Positions 54,104 to 64,000 of a stretch of 64,000 nucleotides of DNA are shown here, in pieces. The stretch covers positions 882,141 to 946,140 of the forward strand of contig NW_003122908.1 of assembly GCF_000003605.2 (NCBI RefSeq), in the 5' to 3' direction. Position numbers and translations under genes: made by a program. Below the pieces are notes generated by a model. That model ran no database searches. It was given only the letters and a program-made list of their open reading frames with translations, and was not told the origin of the DNA. Origin of the DNA: Saccoglossus kowalevskii. Taxonomy: Eukaryota > Hemichordata > Enteropneusta > Harrimaniidae. The first letter of the stretch is position 1. Each line of letters opens with the position of its first letter.

Positions 54104-57100
54104 CTGTGAAAATAATATATTTAAAAAATTAAATGTCAAAACGCAAGATTTTGGACAAAATTAAATTTCTACTAGTATATTTCTGTGAAACTTTCATATA
54201 GAAATTTTGAAAATGTTAGTTCATTCATGCTCTCAACCGCAGGAAGGTGAGCGTAACTAGCGAGTCAAACAAATTGTTATGTACCTTATTGTCTTCTTTA
54301 GTGAGTGCACGTGATAATGTCTCTGTGTTTTCGTTTGCCCATTCCCAGGTGTTTGTTGTAAAGTATTCCAGGGTCGCCATTGCTTTCTTCATTTTATCAT
54401 AGATACGTACCATTCTGTAACATTAGGAAATCCAAACAACATCAGCAAATTTTTTTAATGGGGGTCATAAGTATGTAAATTGTACAGTATTTCCAAAGTC
54501 ATTTGTAACCATGGTTCCACAAGCTAATTGATATATGTGCATTACAAGCATGGTGTTCAGTAGTGTGAGTGATTATGTATTTGCATATAACAACATGATG
54601 GTTTATTCAAAGCAAGTCTACAAGAAATGCAATTTTGGTTTGAGTGTGCTTCTATTGCAGATGTGCCTGTAATTTTGATGTGATGTGATTATTTTGGTTA
54701 TCAAATGGTCATGTTTTAATTTAATTTAAACTATTCACAGAAATGTTTTAGACTAACAAATAGTAAAATGTGATATTCAAAAATAAACAAATCAACTTCT
54801 ATGCAAATTATACATATTTATATATACACTTGTCAGATCCAGATAGTGGAATTTTTTAGGATGTGCGAATTTCACAAATTTTTCTCTGAAAAGATCTGAT
54901 CTATTTAGCCCATAAATGATGCATTCCGAATCAAAAATCTTTGATAAATGTCTTCAGATGAGATCAGATCAGATCAGCTAACTGGAAAGTATATGTCCAT
55001 TCCTAATTACCAAACACTCAGTAAAAAAAATACATTTTCTAACATGGTTGACAATATATACAACTTGAGTATAAAATCAAACAAGAACTAAATTTTTTTT
55101 TGTCAGGGGTACAAAAAAGAATTGGTGATCATGAACTAGTCAAAAAAATCGTCGGATATAAGTTGGTTTGAGTAAAAATCCTGGAATCTGAGCAAAGATC
55201 AGTAACAATAAAATTTGTTAAATGAGGTGAGAATTTCCCACTTAGAAATCTCAGGTGAGAACACAAGTTTTCAGAAATATTAATTAATAATTAATTCTGA
55301 TTAACTTCATAATTAAATATATGTATATTTAAGTTTTGTACAAGTTTTAACCTACATAATGGTGGCAAATTAATCCTACCTGGGTCTTTGCCCTGTAAGT
55401 CTGAGTAGAAAATCATAGAAGTAACCTGGTATGGTATGACAAACTATGTTCCAATACTCTTGTACCACTCTGTGAAAGGAAAAAAACAATAAAATAAATA
55501 GTTGCTTATTTGCACAATTATTACAACTGCTCCCCATCATACCATAACAGTAGGAGAGGTACTAGTATTGGATCAAACACATTAACGTTGTCGCAAATAG
55601 TGAGACACAAGTTACAGTCCCATACACTCCAAAGTAAAGACATCTTGCGCCACACATAAAGACAACAACTTGGAAGTTGACTGGTTAATATTAATTATCA
55701 GTTTCTCACTTGTGCTAAAACAATCATGCAAATAAAACTCCTAATTAGGAATGCAACAAGGCACCGATGACAACCCACATGCCCCAGCTGGCCAACAACT
55801 TCAGTCACACAAAATTTTGTTGGAATGATCCTTTCCAAATTTTTCCTCCGAGAGACAATTAAGGCAATGTAAGTTAAAATCAGAGATGCCAGAGAATACA
55901 GGGGCTACTGTGATGACAAACACCAAAAGAATTAAAGGAATGATATGCTGCAAAATGTACACATGTATCAGGGGCGCATGTAACATGTCCTGAACAGTCT
56001 ATATCGCACAAATTTCTAGTAGTTTATTATAAGATATATTCTTAACAGACTAAGTTATAGATAAAGCTGTACATGGTAGATTGTCAATTTGGCTTACAAA
56101 ATTTGTCCTTGAAGTTTTGACCAGGGATATATTTTTGGTGCAGTAAAAATAGAGCTCACTACCTGACCCTCAATTCTATTACTGGCTTTTACAGTCATTA
56201 TGAAACCAAAAACACAATTTCAACCATCATCACCATCATCATTTTTTAAACTTTTATTTATACATAGAATACATTTTATTCACAAATATATGGCTTTTTA
56301 CTCCTAAAAATGTATTTTATTTCTAGTATGCTAAAATTCACTCTTTCTGAGGAAACTAGAACCAGAAAAAAATGAAAAAATATAATAGAAATGTTTGGAA
56401 TGTTATATAAGCCATATAAATTACCCTGGAAACATCCCACTGAAAAATAAACCATGATCAAAGCAACCAAGCCGAAACATCCAGCCAAAACGTTATACAT
56501 TCACTGTTGTAAATATACTTGTTCTCATTTGAAAATCACTGATTAAAAAGAATTGTATAATGGTTTTCCTGGATTGAGTCGCGAAAAAAATTGTTATCTC
56601 AAAGTTTTCAAAAACACTTGTATCAATCTGTTTTAAACATACTACCTAGTTTATGTTTTACTGCTCATAACATGTCTGAGCTTAATTTTCTTTAGACGTT
56701 TGTTTATTGAATAATATGTAATCAAGATGAGATGGGGGAAAAAATCCTCTTGTTTTAAACACTTTTCTTTACACTTAAAAAATTTAAATCATGAAGAAAT
56801 GCTACCCAAATGGGTGATTGAAAACAATCGCTGAAACAATTGACTTGAACTTGACTTAGACAGTAATATGTACATTTCATTGTTTATCTTATCAGATGTA
56901 TACAATGCAGCATATTTGTATATTATGCCTCAACCCAGTGTATTCTCTTCAATGACTGCTACCGGTAGTACCGAATTCGGTTGTAAATTGGCCCATCCGA
57001 AAAATTGCCCTTTCACGGCTGGTGGGCCCTTATTTGGGGCACAACATTTCAAAAAAATTATTAAATACTTTTTTTTTTAATTCTATTTCCATTGAAAAAT

Positions 57101-60100
57101 TTACTTGCGCTGCATTTCAACGCCAGCAGTTAGACCACCCGAGACGAAAGAAACCACTGAAGAAGCTAATCAAAATTTTTGTCTTGCTGAATTAAAAAGT
57201 AGACCGCCATTCATTATGTCACCCAGTGTCATCTTTCTCCAAAAAAACAAGCCTGGTACGCCAAATACAATTATTTTTTTTAATTTTATTGGTAACGAAA
57301 TATATTCTAAAAGAAGTTCCAAATAAAAACGAACACAACTGCATTGCTTAGTAGCAAATGATCATGGTAACGCAATTCGGTCATGCTGCGTTTCACAAGT
57401 GTTGTGATTAGTAGTGATTATAATAAATTCGTTGAATTGTTATGAAATGCAAATAAAATTCAACTTAGTTTCATTGTAAGTGAATGAATCCGGTCGCATA
57501 TTATAAACGCTCGAAGCTGTAGGATATCTGCCATGTTTTCCATGAGTTGACCTGGATTAGTCTACTAGTATTTTAGGCGCCAAGAAAGATTGAAGTGTCT
57601 GAAAAATGACGCCAAAAAATAAAAAAAACACACCTTAAAAAACTGCCCTGGGCGATTTCTTGGTCCCATTTTATTTGTTTAAAACCCAAACTGCAGTTTA
57701 ACGGCCTGGGGCCAATTTACAGCAGAATCCGGTACACAGATTGTAAACCGCTTAATTTTCACTGCTAGTAATTATCATGATTTTATGGCATTTGTAGAGA
57801 CACAAGCAAATAAAGCGGCTTACAGTAAGTTCCACTGTTGGGTGTATAATAATAAATCATTCTGCACATTTTTCTCGTTGCACTCTGTTCACATCTTGAC
57901 AATTATTAATAAAAGATAAACATGCTGACAAATAAGTGGACGTAAACTCTGTCTTACTGATTCTCCGTTATCGTGCCGTGTGGACGGCGGAAACTACCAC
58001 GAAGCGGAAATCTCTTATAAATATCTACAACCATATCTGTAAGGAAGTCATTCCCAATGTATCAAGAAGGGGGTGTGGAACAATTGTCACCATCGCAACA
58101 GTAGGATTCAATTCATAGACAGAGCGTAATCAAAAAACATGCAACTTAACGTCTAGATATTTGCTGTATATATGTTACCCTACACTTGTGTGAGCAGACA
58201 AATGCTATTTTACTCGCTAGTTTGTTGATTATTCGGTCTGTCTTTGATGATCCACGTATTAAAGTAAGTTAGACTTCCCACAATGCAAGATTAAAAAAAC
58301 TGAGATGATAATAATTGACAATTTTGCATAACATTTTTTCTTTCCCTTTCTTTTATAGACCAAGCCCAAGAAATAATAGAGAAAGTAATATGATGATTAG
58401 GAATGGTGCATTGTGGGAAAACACCATGAAATGAAAATGTTATGATGACTTACGCTCCTTGCGTGACACTAGTTGAAGGTCGTCTAAACGCATTCTGTAG
58501 TGGATATCGTTTAAATAAGGATGGAACTACGGCTTCTGAGAATGGTTACAATCAACACAACATGCAAAAAAAACAAAAATTGAAAAAAAAACTTGCACAA
58601 ATATTCAAACAATGAAAAGAACCCATTGTGATGCAGCCATAACATTATAGAGTGCAAATTACTGTAACAGACAGAGATGTACACAGATGATACATGATGT
58701 TGTAGGACCAATCAAAATTCTTGTTCCATGGAAAAGTGCTACCAGTAGACAAGAGAGTGAAAATCAGAAGATTTGATGTAAATTTGATCGGTAGACCACA
58801 GACAAAAACAATTCTGCAGCAAGCATAGTTATATTTGAATTCACATGTTTTTGTAAACAATGTACCCACCGTGCTAACCCATATTGAACATGACAGTATG
58901 ACCATATGGCATTTTAAAAGACAAAAACAGTGCATTTCTCAGATTTTCAGAACATATAACCATTTTAGATTCCACAGAACACAAATTTTGTCAGGCTTTT
59001 GAAAATGTAATATGGACGAAAACATTTTTTAATATTGTTGTTCAAAATACCCCATACTGTAGACCAAAATGTTTCCATAGATGAGAGATCAAAAACACTA
59101 ATACACATGTGAATTATTTTTGTACATTTACCATAACAACCAGTGCACACATGTAGGATTTCATTGTCCTGAATACTCACATGAGTGCTACAAGAACAGC
59201 GTTTTCAGGTTATTACTAATCAGAGCATGATTTATCAAACAAGAATATTGAATTTTATGCATTCATGTCCATATTACATCTTTAATATTTGACATATTTT
59301 TCATTGATGTTGAGATTAAGGTTATTCATTAATACAGTATTCGACCAACTTAACACCCACACTTCAACTCAGAAAATCATGATTTTTACATTTTTTTGTT
59401 TACATGTGCCAAGTTTGGGGGAGTTTGTGGGAAATGAAATATTGTTTTACAAAATGAATAGTTTGTGAATCAACTGGAACAAGTCAGTTTCCAATTTGCC
59501 CAGAACAATAACCCTAAAATGTGCTTAAACCACAAAACTATGTCCCTTAAAGATGTGTCTCATAATACTCAATATATATTCCAAGTTTGAATGAAATGCC
59601 CTTTTCCACCTAAAAATACCCTTAAATGTGCATAAACCATAAGGAAATTTGGCAATCCACAAAACATCAAATCTATTATTACCCAATCAGAATGAAGTGT
59701 AACACTGACGGAAGGGAATTGGCACTGATTTCAGAAGAAGTTTTTTTTTTTGATTTTGTTTCTTGCAAACAAGGTCAATTTCAACAAACAGTTAATGGTC
59801 AAATAGACACTAATTTTACTATTCAGAAAAGTAAAACAATGTCCAGTGACCAAGTTTCATGACTAGACATAGATTTCGAAACAGAACGACATGAACGACA
59901 TGTCAAACATGACCCTCAAAATAGAAATCCCACAAAAGTGAATGATGGGTCGAATACAGTACATGATAAACAAGTTGGTGGCTTTAATATCAACAATGTG
60001 ACAACCCATACGTACCCATCTCTCCCCATCTAAAGGGATTAATCCCACCTGTTGTGACATTGTACACTGGTATTAATGAGGGCCTACAAAAAAAAAATAT

Positions 60101-63100
60101 ATATATAGTACACTAAAATGTACATTTACATTATGTTGCATCGTTACTTTAAGCACTATTATATATATAGTACACTACACATCCACTATGGTAATTTTTA
60201 TAATAGTTCATACTTTTTTCCAAAAATTCATCATTCATAAATTATTTCTTTATATTTCTATACCAACTCCTTAGATTTCTCAGATAGGGTCATAGAAGCA
60301 ATCATCTATTGCTAACAATTTATTTCTGCATTGTCTCAGTATTGAATAACATAGAAATACATATATGCTACATAGTTATTGGGTGCTGTTATCTGCCCTA
60401 CGCTTTGTCTCAGCCATTACAAGTGAAGCGACCCACAGTGTTGAATCAACTCATCCAAAATGAGGTCTGTATGGAATCTAGTGTTAGAAACTTTCATTCA
60501 GCTCTTACTTTTTAATGGCAGTGTACCAGGCTGAAGCAATCATGACATTCACTGGTATATCGACTGGTACCACATCAGCGACTGCATTGGGATCTGCTCT
60601 CATACTCCGCAGTAAACCTTTACCACACTAGAAATAAACAAACGTGCAAGACTCTTCTGTTATTAACGAAAAAACAGAGTTCATAATAGTATACAAGCTT
60701 TAAATATTAGCTGCTATTTCTATTTATCATATTTATACGATAGCTAAACATGCTAATTTAAAACACAGCAATTCAAAACTAAAAATTATGTGTATTCTTT
60801 CCTTTACAAACCAGGAAATTGAAAACATACTTTTTACAGTGTTTTTACTACAAGGCAACATGTTGCGTTTGTCAATAAAAACTAAATAAGTCACAATCCA
60901 TAAAGGGAAGTATTGTCCAGGTATTTTCATTTGCAATTATATTTGTGACCTTAGAAAACATAATGCTACAGTAAAACCTGTCAAAACCGACCCCTGGATA
61001 AACCGACCTACTGTCAGAACCGACCGATTTATGTAGCCCCGAAATTTCTCCATAGACGCCTATGTTAAAACAACCTGTGAAATCCGACCACTGTTTACTC
61101 CGAACACCGACCGCATTGATCGGTCCCAAGTCCAATATTCACACTGAATACATCGACCATCCGACCAGTTGCACCACATCCGCTGTCTAGTAATTCGGTC
61201 TGCCCGACCTAAAAAGTATGCATTGTGTCCAAATTCCGCAAACGTCACAGAAACAATACCAAATCTCACACTACAAGTAACGTCCCGTGTAAAACAATGG
61301 CAACTGATTACATTTTTCACACCACACGCCCACGCATCGCGTGGTGTCTGGACAGTATAATGACCCCGGATATAAACAAATGATCGGGGTCNNNNNNNNN
61401 NNNNNNNNNNNNNNNNNNNNNNNNNNNNNNNNNNNNNNNNNNNNNNNNNNNNNNNNNNNNNNNNNNNNNNNNNNNNNNNNNNNNNNNNNNNNNNNNNNNN
61501 NNNNNNNNNNNNNNNNNNNNNNNNNNNNNNNNNNNNNNNNNNNNNNNNNNNNNNNNNNNNNNNNNNNNNNNNNNNNNNNNNNNNNNNNNNNNNNNNNNNN
61601 NNNNNNNNNNNNNNNNNNNNNNNNNNNNNNNNNNNNNNNNNNNNNNNNNNNNNNNNNNNNNNNNNNNNNNNNNNNNNNNNNNNNNNNNNNNNNNNNNNNN
61701 NNNNNNNNNNNNNNNNNNNNNNNNNNNNNNNNNNNNNNNNNNNNNNNNNNNNNNNNNNNNNNNNNNNNNNNNNNNNNNNNNNNNNNNNNNNNNNNNNNNN
61801 NNNNNNNNNNNNNNNNNNNNNNNNNNNNNNNNNNNNNNNNNNNNNNNNNNNNNNNNNNNNNNNNNNNNNNNNNNNNNNNNNNNNNNNNNNNNNNNNNNNN
61901 NNNNNNNNNNNNNNNNNNNNNNNNNNNNNNNNNNNNNNNNNNNNNNNNNNNNNNNNNNNNNNNNNNNNNNNNNNNNNNNNNNNNNNNNNNNNNNNNNNNN
62001 NNNNNNNNNNNNNNNNNNNNNNNNNNNNNNNNNNNNNNNNNNNNNNNNNNNNNNNNNNNNNNNNNNNNNNNNNNNNNNNNNNNNNNNNNNNNNNNNNNNN
62101 NNNNNNNNNNNNNNNNNNNNNNNNNNNNNNNNNNNNNNNNNNNNNNNNNNNNNNNNNNNNNNNNNNNNNNNNNNNNNNNNNNNNNNNNNNNNNNNNNNNN
62201 NNNNNNNNNNNNNNNNNNNNNNNNNNNNNNNNNNNNNNNNNNNNNNNNNNNNNNNNNNNNNNNNNNNNNNNNNNNNNNNNNNNNNNNNNNNNNNNNNNNN
62301 NNNNNNNNNNNNNNNNNNNNNNNNNNNNNNNNNNNNAAATGCACATTGTAAATACATGTAGAATCACCGGAGGCAAACTCCGATGTCTTTCATTTGTCCC
62401 GTGTTTACAGCACATGTAATTGTTGTTTCAATCAAAGTCACGCCCACCCTGAATAAACCGACTCCCTCTGAAAACCGACCATAGATCCCAGTCCCAGTCA
62501 TGGTCGGTTTTGACAGGTTTTACTGTATAATAATAGGTACATGCACTTACAGCGATAAAGACACCACTTGGCCCATTAAAATTGTCAATCCAACCCTACA
62601 AGAGAGAAAAAAATGACAATCATTTGCATATCATGCCTGATGTACATGAAAAATCCCTGTACTCAACAGCTAGTGGACGTGAATGGATTCCCAGCAACGA
62701 GAAGACTCCATCGCAGGATATGATGGCAGAGGGGAGCCGCTGTAGCTGTATTCATGCTTGCATATTTCAATCCAGAGCCTGAAAAAACAAAACAAGGACT
62801 TACAGGCATCGGTTCTTTCCAAGATGCTCCAACAATAGATGGTCTGACAATTGCGACAGGCAGACCGGCTCCTTCCTCAGCGAGCACATACTCTGCAATT
62901 GCTTTAGTAAATGTGTAGGTGTTTGGTCTCTGATCGATTAACTTAGGAGTTATTAAGTGAAACATCTCATCATCCATCCACCTGAAAATTAAACAAAGCC
63001 AGGTAAATTCATTGTAATGCCCACCCTGTGCACCAAATCTCATTCACATCCAATTTAGGCAATATGGTTTTGTTCACTTTGACAATTCCAACAACATGTA

Positions 63101-63617
63101 CATCATGCAATTAGACAACCAAATAGGAGTGGATCTCACTAAAATGCAACATATAACAAGAGTCCTGATTGGTTGCTTATCAAATTGAAAGTGAATGTGA
63201 TTGGATAATAATTTAATGCAATGTACTATAGTGACCACAATTAAAAGTAAATAGAACCTCAAACTACATAAGATTTTTTTTCAGATTTACTGTTAAAGAA
63301 TTCACACATGCATGATGTGAAAGAAATACAATCTTGCATCGCATCAGAGAAACAAAAATCCCACAAAAAGATAGGGCCAACAAGTTTTTTTTTTTTTTAA
63401 GGATCTATCACTGATCAGACATTGCTACTCATAAAGACACCCATTGAAGAATATTGTCAGAGATATGTTACAAGACACTTGTGATAAAATGAATTCATCA
63501 TAACACTCACTCCATGGCTTGACAAAGTTTTTGGTGGTCCAATGGAGGAGGATATATCTTCTCCTCGATGAACTGTCTGTCACAATTACAATATGCAGTG
63601 GAAGTGTGTACTAATAC
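53816..63617 (-). CDS. FAR1: Fatty acyl-CoA reductase (FAR1/FAR2 type), last nine exons; 5' end outside window
   Basis: Reduces long-chain acyl-CoA to fatty alcohol with NADPH, feeding ether-lipid (plasmalogen) and wax synthesis; FAR1 is a peroxisomal tail-anchored protein. Exons, in coding order: 63511-63617, 62804-62981, 62551-62595, 60509-60627, 60016-60083, 58454-58535, 55380-55469, 54285-54414 and 53816-54103. They join in frame to 1107 bases (368 residues plus stop), all with GT-AG introns. About 145 N-terminal residues of the usual 515 are missing, including the GxxGxxG NADP loop. Visible: HTSTAY, then Y-T-F-T-K (the SDR YxxxK pair) in a [11 protein letters not shown] context, [30 protein letters not shown], then the FAR_C/Sterile domain with [17 protein letters not shown], and hydrophobic C-terminal segments ([25 protein letters not shown]) for the membrane anchor. 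The stop codon is at 53816-53818. FAR1 and FAR2 cannot be separated here, and the invertebrate gene is probably a co-orthologue. Confidence 0.96.
54285..54414 (-). CDS. FAR1: FAR exon, FAR_C domain
   Basis: Encodes [20 protein letters not shown] and [20 protein letters not shown] up to DNK. Matches the human LEYFTSNSWVW region. The donor GTACAT is weak. Confidence 0.93.
55380..55469 (-). CDS. FAR1: FAR exon, start of FAR_C domain
   Basis: Encodes [20 protein letters not shown] and LLRLTGQRP, matching the human YHYWIAVSHKAPAFLYD and LRMTGRSP segments. Phases fit both neighbours. Confidence 0.92.
56969..57734. mobile_element. Inverted-repeat element remnant in a FAR intron
   Basis: TACCGAATTCGGTTGTAAAT-TGGCCC at 56969-56994 is matched by the inverse TACCGGATTCTGCTGTAAAT-TGGCCC at 57734-57709, with about four mismatches. 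The interior has no recognisable transposase. Target duplication not identified, so the exact ends are uncertain. Confidence 0.45.
58275..58419. repeat. Short inverted repeat, 13 bp arms, in a FAR intron
   Basis: TTCCCACAATGCA at 58275-58287 and TGCATTGTGGGAA at 58407-58419 are exact inverses. The arm is identical to the core of the ZNF143-like site in the RPS13 promoter. It could be a tiny MITE or two oppositely oriented binding sites. Confidence 0.55.
58454..58535 (-). CDS. FAR1: FAR exon
   Basis: Encodes [20 protein letters not shown] and TSVTQG, matching human [20 protein letters not shown]. Enters with two bases and leaves with two, consistent with both neighbours. Confidence 0.9.
60016..60083 (-). 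CDS. FAR1: FAR exon with VYN-TTG-NPF-WGE motif
   Basis: A short 68-base exon after a long poly-pyrimidine acceptor ending tgtag. Encodes [22 protein letters not shown], matching human [20 protein letters not shown]. The phase (one base in, one base out) joins both neighbours exactly. Confidence 0.93.
60509..60627 (-). CDS. FAR1: FAR exon
   Basis: Encodes [20 protein letters not shown] and [19 protein letters not shown], matching human [28 protein letters not shown]. Acceptor tttctag, donor GTAAGA. Confidence 0.95.
60969..62525. mobile_element. pogo/Tigger-type DNA transposon in a FAR intron, middle hidden by a gap
   Basis: The left end CAGTAAAACCTGTCAAAACC-GAC and the right end are perfect inverse copies over 23 bases, flanked by TA on both sides (60967-60968 and 62526-62527), as for Tc1/mariner-superfamily insertion. 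Subterminal 'aaaccgacc'-type motifs recur at least six times on the left and three on the right, a pattern known in pogo/Tigger elements, where the CENP-B-like transposase binds. Visible parts hold no transposase. The 945 N gap leaves too little room for a full transposase plus the termini, so it is probably non-autonomous, but gap size may be an estimate. The right end is about 25 bp from the splice donor at 62550. Confidence 0.88.
61392..62336. other. Assembly gap, 945 N, inside the pogo/Tigger element
   Basis: Run of N. A small hairpin (gaccccg / cggggtc) lies at its left edge. Long frames that appear to cross this region are artefacts of the N run. Confidence 0.99.
62551..62595 (-). CDS. 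FAR1: FAR exon, 15 codons
   Basis: Encodes [15 protein letters not shown] exactly, matching human [15 protein letters not shown]. Acceptor ctcttgtag, donor GTAAGT. Confidence 0.97.
62804..62981 (-). CDS. FAR1: FAR exon with YxxxK active site
   Basis: Encodes [40 protein letters not shown] and [19 protein letters not shown]. The Y and K of YTFTK are the catalytic pair of the extended short-chain dehydrogenase fold. Acceptor aattttcag, donor GTAAGT. Confidence 0.97.
63511..63617 (-). CDS. FAR1: FAR exon, most 5' one in the window
   Basis: Encodes [20 protein letters not shown] and [15 protein letters not shown] plus two bases. HTSTAY contains the conserved Ser/Thr of the reductase site. The acceptor gtatttctgcag shows that more exons lie upstream, beyond 64000 or unrecognised in 63624-64000. 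Confidence 0.95.
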
Positions 63618-63623
63618 CTGCAG

Positions 63624-64000
63624 AAATACACAATGTTAGAAGCATGTAAATGAGTGAATCAAGCTAACTCTATGTTAATTTAGTCAGAATTGTGCTTTGA
63701 GCTGCATGAATGAAACTCCAAAAGCAGACCAATTTGAATATTGTACTTTTTAGTTTAATTTATTATTTATGTTAATATGATATTTATTGTTGATATTTAA
63801 ACACAAGTTATCAAAACATTTCTAGAATTAAAATGCAGCATTGTTTTAAAACATAACAATAACCTATCAGTCGAAACAGTAATTGCCATAACATGTATGT
63901 TGACTGGAGTTCAATAAGTCGATCATCATGATTACGTTTTCTCACTACAGAAAATTATGCAATCTGATTGGTCAGCTGTGTTGACTTCCAATAAAACAAG
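63624..64000. other. FAR intron, no exon seen
   Basis: AT-rich. I found no stretch resembling the preceding FAR exon, so it is presumably beyond the window. Confidence 0.5.

Noticed and set aside
61060-62415. Very long minus-strand and plus-strand frames across the third gap
   Set aside because: Almost all of their length is N, and the readable parts lie inside transposon termini.

Overview
This is AT-rich animal nuclear DNA. It has spliced genes with GT-AG introns, one GC-AG intron, many short transposon remnants and three assembly gaps (15700-16020, 44527-44576, 61392-62336). The recognisable proteins look like those of a marine invertebrate, perhaps a deuterostome. A LINE fragment carrying a 2A-like motif fits that, but I cannot name the species.

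Region 1-38900 is a gene desert as far as I can see. It holds a near-identical 352 bp direct repeat at 1 and 2741, several tandem duplications and minisatellites, a hairpin-bearing repeat near 11.1 kb, a short LINE fragment with a 2A-like peptide (11351-11491), a 5'-truncated LINE whose reverse transcriptase is easily readable on the minus strand (about 12545-14250), and hAT-like ends with a decayed zinc-finger transposase around the first gap (16.0-17.2 kb).

Region 38900-44100 holds one intact single-coding-exon class A GPCR gene (39180-40187, +). It is preceded by a splice acceptor that implies an upstream non-coding exon, and by a site resembling the ZNF143/Staf consensus. A 555 bp TTAA-flanked inverted-repeat element lies just downstream.

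Region 44100-53600 holds the complete ribosomal protein S13 gene (five coding exons, + strand, 46420-51050). It has a pyrimidine-rich start region and a GC-AG fourth intron. Two of its introns carry transposon remnants. A small inverted-repeat element and an 11-codon-period minisatellite fill the spacer after it.

Region 53800-63620 holds the last nine coding exons of a fatty acyl-CoA reductase gene (FAR1/FAR2 type, - strand). Its 5' exons, including the nucleotide-binding GxxGxxG segment, lie beyond the right edge. A pogo/Tigger-type DNA transposon with a 23 bp perfect inverted repeat sits in one intron, about 25 bp from a splice donor. RPS13 and FAR are convergent. I see no operon-like or pathway link between the three genes: a membrane receptor, a housekeeping ribosomal protein and an ether-lipid or wax enzyme. 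I found no clearly novel multi-gene system; the points worth checking are the repeat families, the 2A-bearing LINE, the regulatory motifs and the transposon near a splice site.
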